From assembly GCA_016210935.1 (NCBI GenBank), contig JACQTH010000058.1, positions 1 to 6,235 of the forward strand: a stretch of 6,235 nucleotides of DNA, written 5' to 3'. Shown one piece after another: positions 1 to 5,763 of this stretch (position 1 is the stretch's first letter; each line of letters opens with the position of its first letter). The notes under the pieces were generated by a model. It was not told the DNA's origin. It was given only the letters and a program-made list of their open reading frames with translations, and ran no database searches. The DNA comes from Acidobacteriota bacterium (GTDB lineage Bacteria > Acidobacteriota > Vicinamibacteria > Vicinamibacterales > JACQTH01). The position numbers were made by a program, and so were the translations under genes.

Positions 1-139
1 GACGTGAGGCCACCGGGAAGTTCTCGTAGTGCCGCGCGGCGACCCTCGCGCACGTGCGATACGCGGCCGCGAGCGTTCGAGAGTGGTCAGTGGCCGGTGG
101 CCAGTGGCCAGTAGGCTCCGGATGAAAGGCAGCCGTCAT
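1..139 (-). CDS. hpnC: Squalene synthase HpnC, N-terminal fragment (cut by left edge)
   Basis: Only the first 46 codons are present; the gene continues beyond position 1. Near the end of the fragment the translation reads AAYRTCARVAARHYENFPVA, and the HYENFPVAS block is the signature start of HpnC rather than of HpnD. HpnC belongs to the squalene/phytoene synthase family and acts with HpnD and HpnE to make squalene for hopanoids. The ATG at 139 is the only usable start: an in-frame TGA lies six codons upstream, and there is no ATG, GTG or TTG between it and the conserved block. No Shine-Dalgarno sequence is visible. Residues about 9-20 (PTGHWPPATDHS) are encoded by a heptamer repeat tract, so the extreme N-terminus is probably non-conserved. 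Family assignment is firm for so short a piece; the catalytic DXXXD motifs lie outside the window. Confidence 0.82.
   Translation of the reverse strand, partial: MTAAFHPEPTGHWPPATDHSRTLAAAYRTCARVAARHYENFPVASR
84..111. repeat. Heptamer tandem repeat TGGCCAG, four copies
   Basis: Four consecutive heptamers read TGGTCAG, TGGCCGG, TGGCCAG, TGGCCAG. The tract lies inside the 5' end of hpnC on the opposite strand. The same heptamer in inverse orientation (CTGGCMA) recurs at 207-227, so the two tracts could pair. Such short-word arrays are common between genes in some Acidobacteriota-like genomes; that is from memory, not a search. Confidence 0.8.
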
Positions 140-183
140 GACACCGAGTTGTCGAGTTCAGGTGGCACCGAGCCGCTGGTAAT

Positions 184-227
184 TGGCCAGTGATCCATGA
201 GTTCAACTGGCAACTGGCAACTGGCCA
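184..227. repeat. Heptamer words TGGCCAG and CTGGCAA in the divergent gap
   Basis: One TGGCCAG copy lies at 184-190, then CTGGCAA at 207-213 and 214-220 and CTGGCCA at 221-227. The flanks repeat too: GGCCAGTGATCCATGA (185-200) and GGCCACTGATTCATGA (223-238) differ at only two or three positions, and the second one supplies the ATG of the downstream gene. CACCGAG also occurs twice, at 142-148 and 166-172. Apart from these words, the gap at 140-234 shows no promoter I can name. Confidence 0.7.
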
Positions 228-234
228 CTGATTC

Positions 235-837
235 ATGACCGAGATCGTCGCTGGCATCGTCGCGCTGCTGCTGCTCGGGTTCGCCCTGCGGCTGGCCGGC
301 ACGCTTCAGTTCCACCGCCGCACGCGGGAACGGGCTCGATTGTCGGAGCGCGCGCTGGGACGCGAGATCATCGCGGAACTCCCCATCGGGCCGGACCTCA
401 CGCTCTTCTCGCACGACCGCGCGCGGTTTTACTACGGTGCCGAGCAGATCGACAAGGATTTGATCCGCGCGGTCCGGCTCCTCGTCAACGGCCAGCCGAT
501 CGCCTCGTCTTTTTCCCCGCGGTTCCAGCATCTTCCGCCTGACCGCCTCCGCCAAGGCTACGGCGAGTCTCGCCGAAGCGGCTTCGCCGCGACGGCGGAA
601 GGCGGAAGCCACGAGGATGGGGGAAGCCCGCGAGGCGGAAGGCACGCAGAAGGATACCGCCGCGACGACCGGCCGGAAGGCATCGCACGGGATCGATGGG
701 ACGTTGCCATCGAGACGGCGCAGCGGACCTGGCTTGTCGAATGCGGCGCCATTCGTGAACGCGTCTCGCAGGAACTGGCCAGGAAGATCTATGAGGCCGT
801 GAAGGCGGATATGGAGCGACGCGCGCAGGGGTCGTAG
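235..837 (+). CDS. Unrecognised membrane-anchored protein with an inserted repeat
   Basis: A 200-residue protein I cannot assign to a family. Residues 4-22 (IVAGIVALLLLGFALRLAG) form one hydrophobic helix, and basic residues follow (HRRTRERAR), suggesting an N-terminal anchor with the rest in the cytoplasm. Residues 40-90 look folded (LTLFSHDRARFYYGAEQIDK, then LIRAVRLLVNGQPIA). Residues 155-197 look like a charged helix (WDVAIETAQRTWLVECGAIR onward). Between them, about residues 100-148 are low complexity (RLRQGYGESRRSGFAATAEG and after, rich in G, R, S), encoded by a GCC-rich palindromic element at 543-605 and its flank. The ATG at 235 lies just before the hydrophobic helix, in a repeat, without a clear ribosome site. 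The gene is divergent from hpnC and convergent with the adenosyltransferase. It is probably real because both flanks of the insert look protein-like in one frame. Confidence 0.72.
   Translation: MTEIVAGIVALLLLGFALRLAGTLQFHRRTRERARLSERALGREIIAELPIGPDLTLFSHDRARFYYGAEQIDKDLIRAVRLLVNGQPIASSFSPRFQHLPPDRLRQGYGESRRSGFAATAEGGSHEDGGSPRGGRHAEGYRRDDRPEGIARDRWDVAIETAQRTWLVECGAIRERVSQELARKIYEAVKADMERRAQGS
543..605. repeat. GCC-rich palindromic element inserted in frame within the 235-837 gene
   Basis: The ends are near-perfect inverted repeats: CCGCCTCCGCC at 543-553 against GGCGGAAGGCGG at 594-605 (one extra base). Nested inside are CGGCGAG-T-CTCGCCG (561-575) and GCGGC-TTC-GCCGC (578-590). Another inverted pair, CTTCCGCCT at 532-540, matches AGGCGGAAG at 600-608 and 633-641, so the mobile unit may extend to about 529-643. 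The core is 63 bases, a multiple of three, and contains no stop in the gene's frame. It resembles dispersed REP/MITE-like elements of Acidobacteriota; that resemblance is from memory. Confidence 0.65.
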
Positions 838-852
838 CGCCGGCCTGAGCCT

Positions 853-1404
853 TCACCACTCGATCTCCGACTTTCCTGCTCTCCTATTCACCACCCGCGC
901 CATTACAAACAGCAGATCCGACGCCCGATTCAGGTACGCGAGCACCTCCGCCGAGACGGGCGAGTCGAGCGCGACGATTCGCCGTTCGGCACGGCGGCAG
1001 ACGGTGCGTGCGAGGTGCAGCAGCGCCCCGGTCCGGGACCCGCCTGGGAGGATGAACCGCTTCAGCGGCTGAAGCTCGCTGTCGAGCCGATCGATCCACG
1101 ATTCCAGCCGCTCGACGTCGGACGGTTCCACTGCGGCCTTCGGCACACGATCACCGAGACGATCACCCGGATCCGCCAGGCGCGCGCCGATGGCGAACAG
1201 ATCCGTTTGCAGCCGGACGAGGACCTCGTCGAGATCGGCATCGAGCGATTCCGCGGCGACCAGGCCGAGCGTGGCGTTGAGCTCATCGACGTCACCGTAC
1301 GCCTCGACCCGCGGATCGCACTTCGACACCCGCGTTCCGCCGACGAGCGACGTCTGACCGCGGTCGCCGGTTCGGGTGTAGATTTTCACGTCTTCAGTGT
1401 ACAT
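853..1404 (-). CDS. ATP:cob(I)alamin adenosyltransferase, PduO/MMAB type
   Basis: This enzyme transfers the 5'-deoxyadenosyl group of ATP to cob(I)alamin, giving adenosylcobalamin for enzymes such as methylmalonyl-CoA mutase. The 183-residue length fits single-domain family members. Hallmarks are the N-terminal ATP-binding stretch YTRTGDRGQTSLVGG (residues 9-23) followed by K28, R32 and DVDELNATLG (38-47); the block RFILPGGS (116-123) then HLARTVCRRAER (130-141), which carries the arginines that bind phosphate; and YLNRASDLLFVMAR (157-170). All key positions are intact, so it should be active as a trimer in the cytoplasm. Start is uncertain: ATG at 1404, or GTG at 1389, which corresponds to the usual MKIYTRTGD start of relatives. 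No Shine-Dalgarno sequence is clear for either. It ends 15 bases from the convergent 235-837 gene. No methylmalonyl-CoA mutase gene is in view. Confidence 0.95.
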   Translation of the reverse strand: MYTEDVKIYTRTGDRGQTSLVGGTRVSKCDPRVEAYGDVDELNATLGLVAAESLDADLDEVLVRLQTDLFAIGARLADPGDRLGDRVPKAAVEPSDVERLESWIDRLDSELQPLKRFILPGGSRTGALLHLARTVCRRAERRIVALDSPVSAEVLAYLNRASDLLFVMARVVNRRAGKSEIEW

Positions 1405-1430
1405 CCGGGCGTCGTACACGCTTAAAAGCA

Positions 1431-1508
1431 ACCGCAGAGAACGCGGAGAACGCAGAGCCGCTAAGCATGGCACGAAAACTTCTCTGCGTGCTCTGCGCGC
1501 TCCGCGGT
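1431..1508. repeat. Imperfect palindrome of 9-mer units (NNCRCRGAG x3 per arm)
   Basis: The left arm 1431-1457 reads ACCGCAGAG, AACGCGGAG, AACGCAGAG. The right arm 1482-1508 is its inverse complement at 22 of 27 positions (units ACCGCGGAG, CGCGCAGAG, CACGCAGAG when read on the minus strand). A 24-base loop separates them. It occupies most of the divergent gap between the adenosyltransferase and mutY, so each transcript would have to start in or around it. I see no named promoter in the gap. The same unit family recurs at 2294-2319 and 5764-5840. Confidence 0.85.
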
Positions 1509-1527
1509 AAATTCTTCCACGCGCCAA

Positions 1528-2241
1528 ATGCGCCGCAAAAAACACCTCGCGCACAATCGATCCCCACTCCCGCTTCCGGACCCCTCGGCCCGCCGCTGGT
1601 TTCGGTCGAAGCTGCTCGCCTGGTACGACGCGCACGGCCGCGATCTGCCCTGGCGCAAGACGTCGGATCCGTACCACATCCTCGTCTCCGAGGTGATGCT
1701 CCAGCAGACGCAGGTGGATCGCGTGCTGCCGAAGTACCTGAGGTGGATCGAGCGGTACCCGTCCTTCTCCGACCTCGCCGCCGCGCCTGAAGAGGAGGTC
1801 GTTCGCGAGTGGTATCCGCTCGGCTACAACATCCGGCCCCGGCGCCTTCACTCCATCGCGCGGGAGGCGGTCGGCCAGTACAGCGGCCAGCTGCCCGAAG
1901 ACGAGGAAACGCTCAAGTCGTTCAAGGGAATCGGCCCCTACACTGCCGGCGCGATCAGGAGCTTCGCGTTCGGGAAGCGCGCGGCGATTCTCGATACGAA
2001 TGTCGCGCGGGTGCTGTTTCGCGTCTTCGTCGGCCGCGGCAATCCGAAGGATCACGCGATCCGGCGCCACCTGTGGAAGCTGTCGGCGGCGCTTGTGCCG
2101 GCGCGCCGCGCGTTCGACTTCAATCAGGCGCTCATGGACATCGGGGCGATGGTCTGCGTCGCGCGCCGGCCGCGCTGCCTGGTGTGTCCGTTGGCTCGAC
2201 GGTGCTGTTCGTTCCCGTTCAATCCGGAGAAAGAGGAATGA
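1528..2241 (+). CDS. mutY: A/G-specific adenine glycosylase, short MutY form
   Basis: A HhH-GPD base-excision enzyme that would remove adenine mispaired with guanine or 8-oxoguanine. Residues 32-42 (WYDAHGRDLPW) open the catalytic domain. VSEVMLQQTQV (53-63) holds the catalytic glutamate E55. The helix-hairpin-helix is SFKGIGPYTAGAI (131-143). D156 in ILDTNVARV is the conserved aspartate. LMDIGAMVC then leads into the Fe-S loop with C210, C217, C220 and C226, spaced C-x6-C-x2-C-x5-C as in MutY and EndoIII. The protein is 237 residues, against about 350 for E. coli MutY, and stops 11 residues after the last ligand cysteine, so the C-terminal MutT-like domain that reads 8-oxoG is absent. The TNV in place of the more usual GNV after the aspartate, and the truncation, leave open a different mismatch specificity. 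ATG 1528 is the only start before the domain; no Shine-Dalgarno sequence is seen. It converges on the YgfZ-MutT fusion. Confidence 0.92.
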   Translation: MRRKKHLAHNRSPLPLPDPSARRWFRSKLLAWYDAHGRDLPWRKTSDPYHILVSEVMLQQTQVDRVLPKYLRWIERYPSFSDLAAAPEEEVVREWYPLGYNIRPRRLHSIAREAVGQYSGQLPEDEETLKSFKGIGPYTAGAIRSFAFGKRAAILDTNVARVLFRVFVGRGNPKDHAIRRHLWKLSAALVPARRAFDFNQALMDIGAMVCVARRPRCLVCPLARRCCSFPFNPEKEE

Positions 2242-2243
2242 AT

Positions 2244-2292
2244 CCCGCCGCCTAGCGCGGGTGAGCCGTGTATTTGGTTGCGGCTCAGCCGC
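2244..2292. terminator. Possible hairpins in the convergent mutY / YgfZ-MutT gap
   Basis: Three alternative small stems are visible: CCCGC (2244-2248) with GCGGG (2257-2261); TGAGCC (2262-2267) with GGCTCA (2282-2287); and GCGGC-TCA-GCCGC variants at 2280-2292. They lie just after the mutY stop, where a terminator would be expected, but no U-tract follows, so an intrinsic terminator is unproven. The GCGGCTCAGCCGC word may instead be another dispersed repeat. Confidence 0.3.
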
Positions 2293-2293
2293 G

Positions 2294-2319
2294 CTGTGAT
2301 CCCTGTGCTCTCTGTGGTG
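2294..2319. repeat. Single arm of the CACAGAG 9-mer element
   Basis: Read on the minus strand, this stretch (CACCACAGAGAGCACAG, then GGATCACAG) matches the left arm of the palindrome at 5764-5789 in 24 of 26 positions. No partner arm lies nearby, so it is a solo or decayed copy. It is in the 99-base convergent gap between mutY and the YgfZ-MutT gene. Confidence 0.8.
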
Positions 2320-2340
2320 CATCGTGGCGGGTCTCGTTCT

Positions 2341-3723
2341 TTACGCGCCGCTCATCAATCTCGCGATCATCTCGCCGTCTGCGGGTGGGAATTGCAGATG
2401 GTCGAGATCCTCCCGCGCGGCCCACTGCATCTCCTGACCGAGGAGGGGCCGTGGCTCGCCGTCCAACGCACACCGGAAAAAATGCAGTTCCACGACCCGA
2501 TCGGGATACCGATGCTTGACGTGGAGCAACTCGTCCGAGACGACAGCTTCGACTCCGAGCTCTTCCCGCAACTCGCGCCTCAGACAGGTTTCGAGCGGCT
2601 CGGCGTCCTCGCACTTGCCTCCCGGAAACTCCCAGAAGCCTTCCAGGTGCACGCCCGCCAGGCGCCGCGTGACGAGATACCGGCCCTCGCGCTCGATCAC
2701 GGCCGCCACGACTGTGACATGCGGGCGTCCGGTGAAGTCCACGAACGGAAGCGCCGTTACGCGGGCCGGCGACTTCGCGCGCTCATGCAGGATCGAGACA
2801 TCGGTTCCCGCCGAGGCGTGTTCGCGCCGCAGGTACGCCATGGCGATCGAGGTCCCGAGCGAAGGTGAAAACACTCCTCTCGTGACGCGTCCGACCTCTT
2901 CATCGTCGCGATAGACCGGATCTCCGGTCGCTGGAATCGTGTCGCCGTGCACGGTGAGACCGACAAGCTTTTTCGCCACCCGGCCGTGACCGCGATGGAG
3001 CACCCGGATGATGACCTCCTGACCGGGATAGCAGCCTTTGGTAAGACTGATCGCGCGTGCCTCGATTCCTGCTTCGAGCGGAATGGTGTGCTCGTCCATG
3101 TCGACCCCGAACGCCGGGAGGCCCGCTTCGATGCGACGAACCTCCAGCACGTTGGGGTGCACGGATGTCGCGCCTGCAGCCTTCAGCCGATCGAGAACGG
3201 ACGCGAAGGACCCGCGCGGGGCGTAGATCGTGAACCCGGGGCCGAGCTCGATGTCGGCTCGCGCCACGAGAGCTGGATGCCCATCAATCACCGCTCGGGC
3301 TGTGCTGTGCGCGTGAAGGCCGGCGAGGTCAGCGGGCGCGGAGGAGGCTCGCGCGATCACCTCCGGCGCGCGCACTCCATAGAGACCCGCCGCCTCGAAT
3401 TCCTCCGTCGCATCGCGCACCCTGACGTCTTCGGAAAAGATCGAGCGATCGAAGCGATCGACGACCTGCCGGGTCGTCTCACGCGGGATGTCGAGCAAGA
3501 CTTCGTGCTCGAGGAGGAGCACGATCATGTCGCTGATCATGCGGCCCTGGGGCGTGAGATACGCCGCGTAGCACCCCTGCCCCGGCGACAGCGACGCGAT
3601 GTCGTTTGTCAGCACCGCATGGAGAAACGAGACGCGATCGCTCCCCTGGACGCTGACCCGGCCGCGCCCGGTCAGCTCGACGAGGGCGGTGCCGGCCTCG
3701 AGGATTTCGTACCCGGGGATCAT
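2341..3723 (-). CDS. YgfZ/GcvT-like folate-binding protein fused to a MutT-type Nudix hydrolase
   Basis: One continuous 460-residue frame holds two complete domains. Residues 1-327 are YgfZ-like (COG0354 family): SVQGSDRVSFLHAVLTNDI (24-42), YAAYLTPQGRMISDM (52-66) and the signature KGCYPGQE (229-236) with the redox-sensitive C231. YgfZ proteins bind folate and support a subset of Fe-S enzymes such as MiaB in E. coli. Residues 337-460 are MutT-like: GFWEFPGGK (362-370) runs into a perfect Nudix box G369-x5-E375-x7-R383-E384-L-x-E387-E388-x-G390-V. MutT hydrolyses oxidised dGTP. The linker is about ten residues (FVDFTGRPH). No internal ATG offers a separate MutT start; only a GTG at residue 339, without a ribosome site. 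The start MIPGYEILEAG fits the family and no Shine-Dalgarno sequence is seen. It faces the short mutY, 99 bases away. Both domain calls are firm; joint function is inference. Confidence 0.93.
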   Translation of the reverse strand: MIPGYEILEAGTALVELTGRGRVSVQGSDRVSFLHAVLTNDIASLSPGQGCYAAYLTPQGRMISDMIVLLLEHEVLLDIPRETTRQVVDRFDRSIFSEDVRVRDATEEFEAAGLYGVRAPEVIARASSAPADLAGLHAHSTARAVIDGHPALVARADIELGPGFTIYAPRGSFASVLDRLKAAGATSVHPNVLEVRRIEAGLPAFGVDMDEHTIPLEAGIEARAISLTKGCYPGQEVIIRVLHRGHGRVAKKLVGLTVHGDTIPATGDPVYRDDEEVGRVTRGVFSPSLGTSIAMAYLRREHASAGTDVSILHERAKSPARVTALPFVDFTGRPHVTVVAAVIEREGRYLVTRRLAGVHLEGFWEFPGGKCEDAEPLETCLRRELREELGVEAVVSDELLHVKHRYPDRVVELHFFRCALDGEPRPLLGQEMQWAAREDLDHLQFPPADGEMIARLMSGA

Positions 3724-5389
3724 GGATGGCAGAATACTAGATGTGGTTCGCCCCCGAAACGGCTGGTTAGCCGCGCAGCTCTGCGCCGTGTCGCTGGCAG
3801 CACAGCAGCCCCCCGGACCAACGTCGTTCTCCATCTTCATCCAGGGCCGTGTCGTCGGAACCGAGCAGGTCACCGTCTCGACGGAGGCCGGCGGGCACGT
3901 CATTGGCGGCACCGCGCGAGTCGCGCCGCCCTTCGACCTCGCGCTCAAAAAGGTCGAGATCCGGTACGACGCGAAGTGGCAGCCGCTGGACGCCGCCATC
4001 GAAGGCACGATTCGAAGTCAGCCGCTGTCGATTCGCACCACGTTCGGGGGCGGCACGGCCACCACCCAGGTCGTGCAGAACCAGACCCCCACAACCGATT
4101 CCGATGCTGTAGCAGCGGACACGATCGTCCTGCCGAACGGCTTCTTTGGTTCCTATGAGGCCCTGGCCGCGCGATTGGGCGAAACGCAGGCGGGTGGCTC
4201 GCTTCGCGCGTACGTCCTGCCTCAAAGAGAAATCGCCATCCGGCTGAAGGCCGCGAGCGCCGAGCGGATTCAGGTGTCCGGTCGCGCGATTCCGGTCAGA
4301 CGCTACGAGATCGTCTTCGAGAATCCCGGCGGTCCCGTGGAAGGATCCCTCTCGGCTGACGAAAACGGCCGCCTCCTTCGCCTGCAGATCCCGTCGCAGG
4401 CCCTCGAGTTCGTCCGCAGCGATCTCGCGTCAGTCGCAGCGCGGCGCGAAACGATCTCGCATCCCGGCGACCAGCAGATCCGGATCCCTGCGGCCGGTTT
4501 CACCATCGGGGCGACGATCACGAAGCCCGCCGCCGGCGGGCGATGGCCGTCTGTCGTGTTGGTGGCGGGGACGGGCCCGACCGATCGCGACGGCACCGTG
4601 GCCGGTATTCCGATCATCGGTCAGATCGCCGGCGCGCTCGCGGATGCCGGCTTCCTGACCGTGCGGTACGACCGGCGCGGCGTCGGGCAAAGCGGCGGCC
4701 GCACCGAGACCGCCACGCTGCAGGACTACTCAGAAGATGCCCGCGCCGTCGTGAGGTACATCGGCAAGCGGAAGGACGTCGATCGCGACCGCGTCGCGAT
4801 TCTCGGATACAACGAAGGCGGGTGGGTCGGCCTGCTGGCTGCGAAGAACGAACGGAAGCGCGTCGCCGCGCTCGTTCTGCTCGCGACGCCTGGATCGACC
4901 GGCGCGGAACTGGTCCTCGAGCAGCAGCGTCACGCGCTTGCCCGGATGAACGCGCCCGAGCAGGAGCGCCAGGAAAAAATCGAGCTGCAGCGGCGCATTC
5001 ATCGCGCCGTCATGACCGGCCAGGGATGGGACGACATTCCGGAGCCGCTTCGAAAGCGCGCGGATATTCCGTGGTTTCAAAGCTTCCTGCAGTTCGATCC
5101 CGCCAGGATCATGGCCGACGTTCGCGAGCCGATCCTCGTTCTCCAGGGGACGCTCGATCGCCAGGTGCCGCCCGCGCACGCCGAGCGTCTCGCCGCCCTG
5201 GCGCGCGAACGGAAAAAGGCCGACGGCACGGTCGAGCTGAAGCTGCTTCCCGGTCTGAATCATCTGTTTGTCGGAGCCGTCACCGGCGAAGTCGACGAAT
5301 ACCCTGCGCTGCCCGAACGCTCGGTGAGCCGGGAGGCGTTGTCCGCCATCGAGGGATGGCTGCAGATGACCCTGACGCCGAGACATTGA
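3722..5389 (+). CDS. Alpha/beta hydrolase with beta-rich N-terminal domain; nucleophile Ser replaced by Asn
   Basis: The 555-residue protein has an unrecognised beta-rich part (about 35-235, starting SFSIFIQGRVVGTEQV) and an alpha/beta-hydrolase fold (about 255-550). Visible fold elements are VVLVAGTGPTDRDG (278-291, strand and oxyanion region), LTVRYDRRGVGQSGG (312-326), the nucleophile elbow ILGYNEGGW (360-368), VLQGTLDRQVP with D479, and LPGLNHLF with H514. Relatives usually read GHSEGG at the elbow; here N364 stands where Ser is needed, while Asp and His remain. It may be a pseudo-hydrolase or use another mechanism. The N-terminal WLAAQLCAVSLAAQ looks like a short signal-peptide core, suggesting export, more convincing if translation starts at GTG 3743 than at ATG 3722, which has acidic residues in front. 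The ATG overlaps the start codon of the opposite gene. An FHA gene follows in the same direction. Confidence 0.85.
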   Translation: MDGRILDVVRPRNGWLAAQLCAVSLAAQQPPGPTSFSIFIQGRVVGTEQVTVSTEAGGHVIGGTARVAPPFDLALKKVEIRYDAKWQPLDAAIEGTIRSQPLSIRTTFGGGTATTQVVQNQTPTTDSDAVAADTIVLPNGFFGSYEALAARLGETQAGGSLRAYVLPQREIAIRLKAASAERIQVSGRAIPVRRYEIVFENPGGPVEGSLSADENGRLLRLQIPSQALEFVRSDLASVAARRETISHPGDQQIRIPAAGFTIGATITKPAAGGRWPSVVLVAGTGPTDRDGTVAGIPIIGQIAGALADAGFLTVRYDRRGVGQSGGRTETATLQDYSEDARAVVRYIGKRKDVDRDRVAILGYNEGGWVGLLAAKNERKRVAALVLLATPGSTGAELVLEQQRHALARMNAPEQERQEKIELQRRIHRAVMTGQGWDDIPEPLRKRADIPWFQSFLQFDPARIMADVREPILVLQGTLDRQVPPAHAERLAALARERKKADGTVELKLLPGLNHLFVGAVTGEVDEYPALPERSVSREALSAIEGWLQMTLTPRH

Positions 5390-5393
5390 AGGA
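5388..5393 (+). promoter_or_regulatory. Ribosome binding site GAAGGA for the FHA gene
   Basis: GAAGGA overlaps the hydrolase stop codon (TGA 5387-5389) and lies four bases before the ATG at 5398. It supports this start and suggests translational coupling. It is the only convincing Shine-Dalgarno sequence in the window. Confidence 0.6.
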
Positions 5394-5397
5394 CTCG

Positions 5398-5718
5398 ATG
5401 TGGGTGTTGCGATCAACCCCTGAGTCGGCTGGCCCGCAGCGCACGTTCCGGATTCCGAATGGCGTGGTTCGGACGCTGGGCCGCGCGGTCCGCGCCGATT
5501 TCATCCTCGACGCGACGATGGTCTCGCGGCTCCATTGCCGGTTGACCGCGTCGCGCGACGGGCCGCTCGAGGTCGTCGATCTGGACAGCACGAACGGGAC
5601 CTTCGTCAACGGCCGTCGCGTCGAGAAGGCGACCTTGAAGCCCGGCGATCGGTTGAAAGTGGGACGCGTGGAGCTGTTCGTCACCAGGAGCGAGAAAAGA
5701 AAGACCAAGCCATCGTGA
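5398..5718 (+). CDS. Small single-domain FHA protein
   Basis: A 106-residue protein that is nearly all one forkhead-associated domain, a module that binds phosphothreonine peptides. The conserved positions are all present: G28-R29 in TLGRAV, S43-R44-x-H46 in MVSRLHCRL, D61 and N66-G67 in VVDLDSTNGTFVNG, then LKPGDRLKVGRVELFV (80-95). The tail SEKRKTKPS is basic and probably disordered. No signal peptide or other domain is seen, so it should be a cytoplasmic adaptor. It starts 8 bases after the hydrolase stop with a ribosome site, which points to one operon. No Ser/Thr kinase or phosphatase is in view, so its partner is unknown. The upstream continuation of this frame across the hydrolase gene is only a shadow. 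Confidence 0.92.
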   Translation: MWVLRSTPESAGPQRTFRIPNGVVRTLGRAVRADFILDATMVSRLHCRLTASRDGPLEVVDLDSTNGTFVNGRRVEKATLKPGDRLKVGRVELFVTRSEKRKTKPS

Positions 5719-5763
5719 TTCGTTGTTCGTGATGCGAGTTGTTCGAAGGGCTCGAGAAGAATT

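Noticed and set aside
3..29. Plus-strand gene tail at the left edge (ending GKFS, stop at 27-29).
   Set aside because: Only eight codons, and the opposite strand gives the unmistakable HpnC block HYENFPVAS.
136..645. Minus-strand frame opposite the membrane protein gene.
   Set aside because: It runs over repeats and ends in the hpnC gap; no domain or conserved-looking segment is present.
1431..1512. CRISPR-like array or small protein in the CAGAG repeats (translations such as FTAERAEHAEKF).
   Set aside because: Units are 9 bases with no spacers, and repeat-derived peptides of this type are well-known spurious calls; the structure is a palindrome.
1405..2322. Minus-strand extension of the adenosyltransferase frame across mutY (long arginine-rich translation).
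   Set aside because: It is antisense to a clear MutY with intact motifs, and its start lies in the CACAGAG repeat. High GC opens such frames; the family start is at 1404 or 1389.
3724..4008. N-terminal extension of the YgfZ-MutT frame beyond ATG 3723.
   Set aside because: The extension is low-complexity, antisense to the hydrolase N-terminus, and the family begins near MIPGYEILEAG.
2947..4158. 403-residue plus-strand frame opposite the YgfZ-MutT gene.
   Set aside because: Composition is typical of an antisense shadow, no domain is recognisable, and it overlaps two well-supported genes.
4543..5397. Upstream part of the FHA frame, read through the hydrolase gene.
   Set aside because: Arginine-rich out-of-frame translation without motifs; the FHA gene has its own ATG and ribosome site at 5388-5400.
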